Origin: Spirilliplanes yamanashiensis | GTDB lineage: Bacteria; Actinomycetota; Actinomycetes; Mycobacteriales; Micromonosporaceae | Assembly (NCBI RefSeq): GCF_016863475.1 | Contig: NZ_BOOY01000046.1 | Coordinates: 1 to 36,381 of the forward strand | DNA: 36,381 nt | Direction of reading: 5' to 3' | Part shown: piece after piece, positions 7,326-14,692 of the stretch | Layout of the letters: each line of letters opens with the position of its first letter | How positions within the stretch are numbered: position 1 is the stretch's first letter | Notes under the pieces: generated by a model | Database searches by the model: none | The model's input: the letters and a program-made list of their open reading frames with translations, nothing else | What the model was told of the DNA's origin: nothing | Position numbers and translations under genes: made by a program

Positions 7326-7374
7326 CTCCGCATCGTCCGTCCGGCCGGGCGGTGCCGACAGGGCCGGACGGCCC
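7325..7374 (-). promoter_or_regulatory. DosR-like box and leaderless promoter of the WS/DGAT gene
   Basis: The exact box GGGCCGGACGGCCC spans 7361-7374 (centre 7367.5). On the minus strand the hexamer GACGAT (7337-7332) has A at -11 and T at -7 when transcription starts at 7325, the first base of the GTG. This is the same geometry as at the Acg-like gene. Confidence 0.7.
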
Positions 7375-7408
7375 GTCGGGAACGCCGGTAGGAGGGCCCC
7401 GCGCGGCG

Positions 7409-7458
7409 GGGCCGTTCGGCTCTGCCGCCCCGGGCGCGCGCTGAGCAGGCTGAGGGGA
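7409..7458 (+). promoter_or_regulatory. DosR-like box and predicted promoter of the 7582-9990 operon
   Basis: The one-mismatch box GGGCCGTTCGGCTC (7409-7422) and the hexamer CAGGCT (7446-7451) predict transcription from 7458 with the box at -42.5. The leader to 7582 would be about 124 bases, the longest of the set. I see no riboswitch-like structure in it. Confidence 0.5.
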
Positions 7459-7581
7459 GAGGAGGGGGGTGTCGGCGGCCGCCGAGGTGCTGCTCGCCGG
7501 TGGCTCGACGCCGACGGCGCCGCCCCGTCACCGACCATCCCGCGGGGGCAACGGGAGGACGCGTCGCCACAGGAGGCCGTC

Positions 7582-8046
7582 ATGTCCACCACCACACAGC
7601 TCCGCCGGCGACCGAATGTCGCCTCCCGGCGGGCCGGCTACACCGTCGCCGCCGGCGTCAACGTCGTGCTGCTGTACCTGCTCAACGGCGCACCGGGATG
7701 GGAGGCGGTGCCGTTCCTCACCGGCGACACCACCCGGGTGCTGCTGCTCGTCAACCTGTCCATGGCCGCCGCGGTGGCCACCAACATGGCCCGCGTCCTC
7801 TACGACCCGCGCTGGTTCGTGGCGCTCGGCGACATCGTCAGCACCGGCATCGGCGTGGCGGCGCTGGTGCGGATCTGGCAGGTGTTCCCGTTCGACTTCT
7901 CGGCCTACGCGGTCGGCTGGGCGCTCGTGACGCGGGTGGTCCTCGGCTTCGCGCTGGCGGGCAGCATCATCGGCATCGTGGCCCAGGTCGCCATCCTGCT
8001 GAGTGCCGCCGCGGGCGGGAACCGGGGCGACGGGAGGGTCCGCTGA
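7582..8046 (+). CDS. four-helix membrane protein, unknown function
   Basis: The 154-residue product has a short basic N-terminus (QLRRRPNVASRR) and four predicted membrane helices at about 18-36, 50-72, 79-100 and 115-140. A loop holds VLYDPRWFVALGDIVST. The tail is hydrophilic and glycine-rich. ACAGGAGG at 7570-7577 supports the ATG at 7582, rather than the in-frame upstream extension. The gene sits one base before an ABC ATPase/permease pair, so it is probably co-transcribed and could be an accessory membrane subunit. Small four-helix proteins of this general look are common in actinobacteria; I do not recognise a named family. Confidence 0.8.
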   Translation: MSTTTQLRRRPNVASRRAGYTVAAGVNVVLLYLLNGAPGWEAVPFLTGDTTRVLLLVNLSMAAAVATNMARVLYDPRWFVALGDIVSTGIGVAALVRIWQVFPFDFSAYAVGWALVTRVVLGFALAGSIIGIVAQVAILLSAAAGGNRGDGRVR

Positions 8047-8047
8047 C

Positions 8048-9226
8048 ATGGACCGGACCACCGCCCTGGCGCTGCTGCCCGTCGCGCTGCTGCTCGTCGG
8101 GCTGGCGGCCTACGCCCTGGTCCGGCTGGCCCGGGCCGAGCGCGCGCCGTACCTGCCGAAGTGGGTGTGGGCGCCGCTCATCGTCCTGTCGATGCCGTGG
8201 GGGGCCGTGGCGTACCTGCTGCTCGCCCGCGGCTCCACCGGTCCGGTCACCGCGGGCGGCGCCGTGCCGCCGACGACGCCGCCCGCGCCACCCGTCCTGT
8301 CGCCCGGTCCGCAGTCCGGGACCGACGCGCCGATGGTCGCCACCCACGGGCTGACCCGGGACTACGGGGCGGGCGCCGGCCTGTTCGGCGTCGACCTGCG
8401 GGTGCCCCGCGGGGTCGTCTACGGGCTGGTGGGCCCGAACGGCGCCGGCAAGAGCACCCTGCTGTCCATCCTGACCGGTACCCGCCGGGCCGACAGCGGC
8501 ACGGTGGAGCTGGGGGTGCCGCGCACGGCGGTCGCGGTCTGCCCGGACGTGCCGGAGTTCGAGCCGTGGCTGACCGCCTACGAGGTCGTGGACCTCGCCC
8601 GGCACTACGTCGCGCCGCGGCTCGGCCCCGGGGCGGTGTGGGACGCGCTGCGGCTCACCGGCCTGGGCGACGCCGCCGGCCGGCGCGTCGGCGGCTTCTC
8701 CCGCGGCATGACGCAGCGGCTGGGGCTCGCCGCCGCCCTCGTCGGCGACCCGGAACTGCTGCTGCTGGACGAGCCGACGTCCGCGCTCGACCCGGCCGGC
8801 CGGGCGGAGATGCTGGACCTGGTGGCCGCCATGCGCGGCCGGCGCACCGTCGTGTTCTCCAGCCACATCCTCGCCGACGTGCAGCGCGTCGCCGACCACG
8901 TCGGGGTGCTGCGCGCGGGCGTGCTGCTCTACCAGGGCAGCACCCGCACCCTCGTCGACGAGCACCTGGCGCCCCGGTGGCTGATCCGGCTGTCCGGGGC
9001 CGCCGAGGACGTCGCCGGGAAGCTGCGCGCCCAGCCGTGGGTGCGGCGCGTCGAGCTGCGGGACGCGGGCGAGATCCGCGTGGACGCCGACACGATGCGG
9101 CACGGCGAGCGCGGCATCCCCGAGGTGCTGGCCTCCTGCGGCGCCGGCCTGGTGGCGTGCGAACCCCTCGCCGCCGACCTGGAGACCGCGTTCCTCGCCC
9201 TGACGAACGGACAGGAGCCGTCATGA
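8048..9226 (+). CDS. ABC transporter ATPase fused to an N-terminal PLDc_N membrane domain
   Basis: The 392-residue protein combines two parts. Residues 1-60 hold two membrane helices separated by RAERAPYLPKWVWAPLIVLSM, a layout typical of the phospholipase D nuclease N-terminal (PLDc_N) domain found in small actinobacterial membrane proteins. After a proline/threonine-rich linker (about 61-95) comes a complete ABC ATPase: Walker A GPNGAGKST (129-137), a signature-like FSRGMTQRLGLA, Walker B LLLLDEPTSALDP and the switch histidine in SSHI. The C-terminal 90 residues are the accessory region usual in DrrA/CcmA-type ATPases. It overlaps the following permease gene by ATGA, so the two should form an exporter. 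The fusion would tether the ATPase to the membrane independently of its permease. Substrate unknown. GGGAGGG precedes the ATG at 8048. Confidence 0.9.
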   Translation: MDRTTALALLPVALLLVGLAAYALVRLARAERAPYLPKWVWAPLIVLSMPWGAVAYLLLARGSTGPVTAGGAVPPTTPPAPPVLSPGPQSGTDAPMVATHGLTRDYGAGAGLFGVDLRVPRGVVYGLVGPNGAGKSTLLSILTGTRRADSGTVELGVPRTAVAVCPDVPEFEPWLTAYEVVDLARHYVAPRLGPGAVWDALRLTGLGDAAGRRVGGFSRGMTQRLGLAAALVGDPELLLLDEPTSALDPAGRAEMLDLVAAMRGRRTVVFSSHILADVQRVADHVGVLRAGVLLYQGSTRTLVDEHLAPRWLIRLSGAAEDVAGKLRAQPWVRRVELRDAGEIRVDADTMRHGERGIPEVLASCGAGLVACEPLAADLETAFLALTNGQEPS

Positions 9227-9990
9227 CCGCCACCCGCGAGATGAACCCCTGGCGCCTGGAGTGGCTGCGGCTGACCCGCTCGCCGCGCGGCGCCGTGGTC
9301 ATCCTGGTCTACGTCTTCTTCGGCCTCGCCGGACCCCTGATGGCGAAGTACATGGCGCAGATCGCCGCCTACGCCTCGTCCGAGGTCACCATCGTCGCCC
9401 CGGTGCCCGAGCCGGAACACGGCCTGGTGAACTTCGTCAGCCAGGGGAGCCAGACGGGCATGATCGTGCTGCTGGTGGTCGCCGCGGGCGTGCTGTCGTT
9501 CGACGCTCGGCGCGGGCTGGCGACGTTCTACCGCACCCGTGTGACCGGGCCGTTCGCGCTGATCTGGCCCCGCTTCGTGGCCACGGCCGCCCTCGCCGTC
9601 ACCGCTTACGTCCTCGGCACGGCGGCCGCCTGGTTCGAGACGTCCCTGCTGCTGGGCGGGCTGCCCGCCGGCCCGGTGCTGTGGGGCGTCGCGCTGGAGA
9701 CGGTGTTCCTGCTGTTCGCCGTCGCCGTGGTCGCCACGGCCGCCACCGTCGGCCGCAGCACACTGTCCACCGCGGGCGTCTCCGTCGTCGTCCTGCTCGT
9801 CGTTCTCCCGGTGGCGGGCCTCGTGCACGGCGTGGGGGACTGGTTGCCCACCCGGTTGCTCACCGCCCCGGCGGCCCTCGTCACCGGGGCCACGACCGCG
9901 GATCACCTCGGCCCGGTGGCGGTCGCGCTGGCCGCGACGGTGGCACTGCTGGCCCTGGCCGTCCGCCGCGCCCGGGCCCGCGAGCTCTGA
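9223..9990 (+). CDS. ABC-2 type transporter permease
   Basis: A 255-residue membrane protein with about six helices, first preceded by the basic amphipathic stretch MNPWRLEWLRLTRSPRG usual in ABC-2 permeases. An extracytoplasmic loop after helix 1 (about 45-70) contains VTIVAPVPEPEHG. The ATG overlaps the stop of the ATPase gene by ATGA, so translation is coupled and the partner is clear. The family mostly exports drugs, lipids or polysaccharide precursors; nothing here indicates the cargo. Confidence 0.88.
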   Translation: MTATREMNPWRLEWLRLTRSPRGAVVILVYVFFGLAGPLMAKYMAQIAAYASSEVTIVAPVPEPEHGLVNFVSQGSQTGMIVLLVVAAGVLSFDARRGLATFYRTRVTGPFALIWPRFVATAALAVTAYVLGTAAAWFETSLLLGGLPAGPVLWGVALETVFLLFAVAVVATAATVGRSTLSTAGVSVVVLLVVLPVAGLVHGVGDWLPTRLLTAPAALVTGATTADHLGPVAVALAATVALLALAVRRARAREL

Positions 9991-10010
9991 CCGCCGGGTC
10001 CCGCCGGGTC
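9991..10010. repeat. 10-bp perfect tandem repeat between convergent genes
   Basis: CCGCCGGGTC occurs twice head to tail (9991-10000, 10001-10010), filling the gap between the permease stop and the end of the convergent GH13 gene. The second copy enters the GH13 stop codon. Probably a small local duplication. Confidence 0.6.
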
Positions 10011-11460
10011 AGCCGGTGATGGTGCGGGTGTCGCCGCCCTCGGTGACGGTCAGCCGGAAGGCGGCGTCGGCCGGGCGGGTCCACAGGTCCGCCCGGGCGC
10101 CGGCCGCGTGCCAGGCCATGCGCAGCTCTCCCGGCGGCGCGTCCGCCAGGGTGAAGGCGCCGCCGAAGGCCGGATGGGCGTTGCGCAGCCGGATGAGCCG
10201 GGTCAGCGCCCGGACGACCGGCCGGTTCAGCGCCTGCGTCACGTCGGCCTCCGGGTAGGCGCGTCGGTTGATCTCCCGTGCGTCGCCGTCCGGGGCGGCG
10301 AGCGGGACGTTGTGCCCGGCGAGCAGGCCCACGTAGTAGATCTGCGGGATGCCGGGGACGAACAGCTGGAGCAGCCGGGCCAGCGTGTAGCGCCGGTCGT
10401 CGCCGCCGACGGCGTCGTACGCGGTGCAGCTGATCTGGTAGTGGCCGTCCACCCGCCCCGGAACCGTGCCGGTGCGGCTCGTGCCGCCGCTGTTGGCCGA
10501 GACGGTGGACACCAGCGCGTCGAGCTGGGCGCCGGACAGCAGGCCGGTGTCGGCGGGCTCGGCGCCGGGTCCCGCGTCGACCAGGGCGATGCCGTCGTGG
10601 GTGTCGAGCACCGTGACGCAGCCGGCCGGCCGCCGCAGCAGCCAGGCGCGCAGGGGCCCGCAGTCGCCGGTGAACACGGCGTGCAGCACGAGCGGGGCGA
10701 GCACGAAGTCGTAGACCAGGTCCACCCGGCGGGCCATGTCCGTGGCGTGGCGGCGGTGCGCGTGCACCTCGGCCAGGACCTCCAGGCCCAGCCGGTGGGC
10801 CTCGGCGGTGAGATCCCGGACGAAGTCGACGGTCTCCGGCGTCAGGAAGCACGACGTGCCGGCCGTCTTCACCGCGTAGCCGACCGCGTCGAGGCGGACC
10901 GTCGTGACGCCGTTGCCGGCCAGCCGGCGCAGCACCTCGCTCAGGTACCGCCGGGCGGCCGGGTGCCGGACGTCCAGGTCGACCTGGTGGCTGGTGAAGG
11001 TCGTCCACACCAGACGGCGGCGGCCGCCGAGCAGGACCGGCGTGAACGGCAGGCCGGGCCGCGGCCGCACGACGCGCGCCAGGTCGTCCTCGGTCGCCCC
11101 CGCGGGGAACACCCGTCCGTAGGTCAGGAACATGCCCGCGTACGGCGACCGTCCGCCGCGCTCGACGACGTCGCGGAACTCGGCGGAACGGTCGGAGACG
11201 TGGTTGACCACCAGGTCGGCCACGACGTCCAGCGACCGGCCCAGCCGCCGGACGTCCGCCCAGTCGCCGAGGCGGGGGTCCACCGTGCGGTGGTCGACCG
11301 GGTCGAACCCGGCGTCCGCGCCGTCGTAGGGCAGGTAGAACGGCAGCACGTGCACGCCGCCGAACAGCCCGGCGAGCGGACCCTCCAGCAGCCGGGTGAG
11401 CGCCGGCAGCGATCCGCCCAGCCGGTCGGCGTACGCGATCAGTTGAACCTGATTTCGCAC
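10009..11460 (-). CDS. sucrose phosphorylase-type glycoside phosphorylase (GH13_18)
   Basis: Phosphorolysis of sucrose, or of a related glucoside, to glucose 1-phosphate in the cytoplasm. The N-terminus NQVQLIAYADRLGG and GLFGGVHVLPFY are signatures of this GH13 subfamily. The catalytic residues align with Bifidobacterium adolescentis sucrose phosphorylase (Asp192, Glu232, Asp290): nucleophile Asp191 in VRLDAVGY, acid/base Glu231 in EVLAEVHAH, and stabiliser Asp289 in LDTHDG. At 483 residues it is slightly shorter than the roughly 504-residue reference. The loop that sets acceptor specificity (LAGHNVPLAAPDGDAREINRR) differs, so sucrose 6'-phosphate, glucosylglycerol or glucosylglycerate phosphorylase are alternatives. 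It diverges from an MDR dehydrogenase; I see no DosR-like box in the 56-base gap. Confidence 0.88.
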   Translation of the reverse strand: MRNQVQLIAYADRLGGSLPALTRLLEGPLAGLFGGVHVLPFYLPYDGADAGFDPVDHRTVDPRLGDWADVRRLGRSLDVVADLVVNHVSDRSAEFRDVVERGGRSPYAGMFLTYGRVFPAGATEDDLARVVRPRPGLPFTPVLLGGRRRLVWTTFTSHQVDLDVRHPAARRYLSEVLRRLAGNGVTTVRLDAVGYAVKTAGTSCFLTPETVDFVRDLTAEAHRLGLEVLAEVHAHRRHATDMARRVDLVYDFVLAPLVLHAVFTGDCGPLRAWLLRRPAGCVTVLDTHDGIALVDAGPGAEPADTGLLSGAQLDALVSTVSANSGGTSRTGTVPGRVDGHYQISCTAYDAVGGDDRRYTLARLLQLFVPGIPQIYYVGLLAGHNVPLAAPDGDAREINRRAYPEADVTQALNRPVVRALTRLIRLRNAHPAFGGAFTLADAPPGELRMAWHAAGARADLWTRPADAAFRLTVTEGGDTRTITG

Positions 11461-11516
11461 GCGTTCACCGTAACCGGCCGCCTCCCGCGGCGGTACGCTG
11501 ACGGGGGGAGGCGCTC
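11461..11516. promoter_or_regulatory. divergent promoter region without a DosR-like box
   Basis: The 56 bases between the GH13 and MDR genes contain TACGCT at 11493-11498, a fair -10 for the rightward gene, and GGGGGGAG at 11502-11509 as its ribosome-binding site. No GGGNCNNNNGNCCC match is present, unlike most other promoter gaps here. Confidence 0.35.
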
Positions 11517-12596
11517 GTGTCCCGGACGTTGCTGCTGGAGGGCCCGCGCCGGCTGCGGCTCGCGGATCAGCCGTCCCGGCCGCTGCGGCCCGGTGAGGTG
11601 CGGCTGCGCTCCCGGATGAGCGGGGTCAGCCACGGCACCGAGCTGAACCTCTACCGCGGCACGTCGGCCTTCGCCGACCGGGTGTTCGACCGGGGCCTGC
11701 GCGCGTTCGTGGCGCCGGCCGCCGGCAGCGCCTCCTCCTATCCGGTCACGCTCGGCTACGAGATGGTCAGCGAGGTCGTCGAGGTCGGCGCGGAGGTCAC
11801 CGCCGTCCGGGTGGGCGACCTCGTCCACACCGGAACACCGCACCAGGAGGAGACGGTGCTGGACGTCGCCGCGTCGCTGCGGGCCACCTACCCGCTGGTG
11901 GTGCTGCCGACCGGCGAGCGCCTGGAGCGGGCCCTGTTCGTCAGCCTGGCGGCGGTCGCGTTGCAGGCCGTGCACGACGCGGAGATCAAGCTCGGCGACT
12001 CCGTCAGCGTGCACGGGCTCGGCGTCATCGGGCTGCTGACCGTCCAGATGTGCCGGCTGGACGGCATCCAGACCGTCGTCGGCGTCGACCCGGACCCGCA
12101 CCGCCGCGAGCTCGCGCTGCGCCTCGGGGCCGGTCACGTGCTCGACCCCGCCGGCGAGGGCCCGCTGAGCGTGCGGATCCGCGACCTGAACGAGGGGCGC
12201 GGCATGGACGTGGCGATCGAGGTGTCCGGCACCGACAGCGGCCTGCAGGGCGCCCTGGCGGCGGCCGGGCTGGGGGCCACCGTCGTGGCGGCCGGCTTCT
12301 ACCAGGGCGGTGCCGCGCATCTCCGGCTCGGCGAGGAGTTCCACCACAACCGGCTCTCGCTGATCGCCTCCGTGGGCGCCTGGGGTGCGCCGGACCGGCA
12401 CGCGCCCCTGTGGGACCGGCGCCGCGTCCTGCAGACCGCGACCCGGCTGCTCTACACCGACCGGGTGTCGGTCGAGGGGATGCTCGAGCGGCGGTTCCCG
12501 TTCGGCGACGCCCCGGCCGCCTACCGCTGGCTGGACGAGCACCCGCAGGCGGCGGTGAAGGTGGCGCTCGACTACGGGGCCGGCGGGCCCGGCTGA
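11517..12596 (+). CDS. medium-chain dehydrogenase/reductase lacking the catalytic zinc ligands
   Basis: A 359-residue MDR-superfamily oxidoreductase. The catalytic domain is at about 1-150, and a Rossmann cofactor domain carries VHGLGVIGLLTVQMCRLDG (about 164-182), followed by the acidic VGVDPDPHRRE that favours NAD(H). Zinc-dependent members have Cys in GICGTD and His in GHE. Here those positions read GVSHGTE and GYEMV, and the four-cysteine structural zinc loop is also missing. It is therefore likely a zinc-independent reductase or epimerase-like member, resembling the MDR proteins found in sugar or secondary-metabolite clusters. The GTG at 11517 has a GGGGGGAG site 7 bases upstream. It diverges from GH13 and overlaps the end of the convergent GH36 gene by 25 bases, so a sugar-related substrate is a reasonable guess. 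Confidence 0.82.
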   Translation: MSRTLLLEGPRRLRLADQPSRPLRPGEVRLRSRMSGVSHGTELNLYRGTSAFADRVFDRGLRAFVAPAAGSASSYPVTLGYEMVSEVVEVGAEVTAVRVGDLVHTGTPHQEETVLDVAASLRATYPLVVLPTGERLERALFVSLAAVALQAVHDAEIKLGDSVSVHGLGVIGLLTVQMCRLDGIQTVVGVDPDPHRRELALRLGAGHVLDPAGEGPLSVRIRDLNEGRGMDVAIEVSGTDSGLQGALAAAGLGATVVAAGFYQGGAAHLRLGEEFHHNRLSLIASVGAWGAPDRHAPLWDRRRVLQTATRLLYTDRVSVEGMLERRFPFGDAPAAYRWLDEHPQAAVKVALDYGAGGPG

Positions 12597-14692
12597 CGCC
12601 GCAGGTGCAGCACGACGCTGGCCTGGTCGCCGGCCGGTAGCCAGAGGTCGAGTCCGGCGTGCAGGAGGACCGCCCCGTCGTGGTCGGCCCCGCTGTCGAC
12701 GTCGCGGTACCGGGCCCCGGGGTCCAGCCCGCGCAGGCGGACGATCGGCACGTCGACCTCGCCGGGACGGTTGACCGCCCGCCACGCCAGCACGACCGTC
12801 TCGTCCGCGCCGGCGGTGACGTACTGCACCACGGTCGTGCGGTCCACCGCGGCCTCGGTGAGCCGGTAGAGGTCCCCGTCCTGGACGATGTGCCGGATGC
12901 GCCGGTACGCGGCGATCAGCTCCGCCGACTCGCGCCGCTGCTCCTCCGGCCAGGCCCGCAGGTCACCGCTGACGCCCAGCGCGCCCGCCATGGCGACGTG
13001 GAACCGGAAGCGCAGCGACGCCACGCGCCCGGTCACCCGGCTCGGGCTGTCGCCGGCCCAGGCGCCCATGGTGCGGCAGGGATAGACCTGGCCGTAGCCG
13101 TCCTGGATGGCGATGCGGTCGACGGGGTCCGTGTTGTCCGAGGGCCACGCCTGGTCGGCGCGCCGCAGCATGCCGAGGTCGACGCGGCCGCCGCCGCTGG
13201 CGCAGGTCTCGACGCGCAACCGCGGGTGGTCGGCGCGGAGCCGGTCGATGATCGCGTACACGGCGCGCGTGTGGTCGGCGAAGAGCCGCTGCGCGTCGTC
13301 GGCCCCCGGCCAGCCGGGCTCCGTGAAGGGCCGGTTGGAGTCCCACTTCAGGTAGTCGATCGCGTTCTCGGTGAGCAGCCGGTCGAGCCACGCGTGCGCC
13401 CACCGGGCCACGTCGGGCCGGGCGAAGTTGAGGACCAGCTGGTGCCGGATCTCGGTGCGCCGGCGGTGCGGCATGTGCAGCACCCAGTCGGGATGCCGCC
13501 GGTAGAGGTCGCTGTCCGGGTTGACCATCTCGGGTTCCACCCACAGCCCGAACAGCATGCCCAGCCGGTGCACCTCGGCGATGAGCGGGCGGAGCCCGCG
13601 CGGGAACCGGTCCGGGGCGGGCCACCAGTCACCGAGCCCGGCCCGGTCGCCGGTCCGGGCGCCGAACCAGCCGTCGTCCAGCACGTACAGCTCGACACCC
13701 AGCCGGGCGGCGAGGCCGGCCATCTGACGCTGACCCGCCTCGTCGACCGCGAAGCCCGACGCCTCCCACGAGTTGTAGAGCACCGGCCGCGGTTCGTGGG
13801 GCGCCGGCAGCACGTGCCGGTTCGCGTACGCGTGCCACTGCCGGCTGGTGGCCCCGAACCCGCCGGTGGTGCAGAGGCCCGCGAACACCGGCGTCCGGAA
13901 GGTCTCGCCGGGCCGCAGGTGCCAGGCGGGGCCGTCGTGGCCGAGGCCACCGGTCACCGCCACCTGCCCGGCCAGCGTCCGGCGCGCGGTGATGCGCCAG
14001 CTGCCGCTCCACGCCAGGACGACCGACCACACGTCGCCGTGCTCCTCCGTCGCGTCGCCGCGGTCCACCATCAACCACGGGTTCGTCTCGTGGCGGGTGA
14101 TCCCGCGCCGGCTGGTCAGCGTGACCTCGCCGGTGGCCAGCGTCATCCGCTGCAGCTGGAACTCGGCCTTCACCTCGCCGCCGACGTAGCTGAGCCGGTG
14201 CCGGGGGTGGGCCGGCACCGTCCAGCTCGCCGCGTCGACCCCGTACACACTGATCGGTTCCCCGCCGCCGGTGTGCCGCAGCACGGTCCACCGCTCCACC
14301 ACGTCGCTGTCGGCGTGCACGCGGTAGTGCAGCTCGATGTCGAGCGGGTAGTGACGGTCGGCCAGGGAGACGCACAGGTGGCCGCCGTCGATCCGGTGCC
14401 CGGCGAGTGCCCACTCGACCGCGCGAGTGCCGTCGGCGAAGGCGACCTGGAGCGACGGGGGACCGAACCGTTCACCGCCCTCGCCGGGCAGCTCCTCGCC
14501 GAGGACGTCGTCGTGGTCGCGCCGCGGCAGCGGCAGCGCGGCGACCTGGGCGAGGGTGAGCGCGGGCCCCCACCACACGTGCCAGACGCCGTCGGCCGCG
14601 AACCGCAGGCCGTAGGCGGTGGCGCGCCCGTGCAGGACCCAGGTGCCGGTGCCGGCGTCGTGTCCGACCGTGCCCGGTCGCCGGCCGCTCAC
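12572..14692 (-). CDS. GH36 alpha-galactosidase
   Basis: Hydrolyses terminal alpha-galactosides such as melibiose or raffinose with retention. The 706-residue protein has an N-terminal beta-supersandwich domain (1-310), a catalytic (beta/alpha)8 barrel (about 310-620) and a C-terminal beta domain. The nucleophile is Asp451 in YLKWDSNRP and the acid/base is Asp519 in SDNTDPVDR, spaced as in Geobacillus AgaA (478/548). LYNSWEASGF, YVLDDGWFGAR, LWVEPEMVNPDS and ETCASGGGRVDLG are further family signatures. The open frame extends to 15289, but family homology and the GTGA overlap with the upstream GerMN gene (stop at 14689) fix the GTG at 14692. There is no signal peptide, so it acts in the cytoplasm on imported sugars, perhaps feeding the same pool as the neighbouring GH13. 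Confidence 0.93.
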   Translation of the reverse strand: MSGRRPGTVGHDAGTGTWVLHGRATAYGLRFAADGVWHVWWGPALTLAQVAALPLPRRDHDDVLGEELPGEGGERFGPPSLQVAFADGTRAVEWALAGHRIDGGHLCVSLADRHYPLDIELHYRVHADSDVVERWTVLRHTGGGEPISVYGVDAASWTVPAHPRHRLSYVGGEVKAEFQLQRMTLATGEVTLTSRRGITRHETNPWLMVDRGDATEEHGDVWSVVLAWSGSWRITARRTLAGQVAVTGGLGHDGPAWHLRPGETFRTPVFAGLCTTGGFGATSRQWHAYANRHVLPAPHEPRPVLYNSWEASGFAVDEAGQRQMAGLAARLGVELYVLDDGWFGARTGDRAGLGDWWPAPDRFPRGLRPLIAEVHRLGMLFGLWVEPEMVNPDSDLYRRHPDWVLHMPHRRRTEIRHQLVLNFARPDVARWAHAWLDRLLTENAIDYLKWDSNRPFTEPGWPGADDAQRLFADHTRAVYAIIDRLRADHPRLRVETCASGGGRVDLGMLRRADQAWPSDNTDPVDRIAIQDGYGQVYPCRTMGAWAGDSPSRVTGRVASLRFRFHVAMAGALGVSGDLRAWPEEQRRESAELIAAYRRIRHIVQDGDLYRLTEAAVDRTTVVQYVTAGADETVVLAWRAVNRPGEVDVPIVRLRGLDPGARYRDVDSGADHDGAVLLHAGLDLWLPAGDQASVVLHLRRQPGPPAP

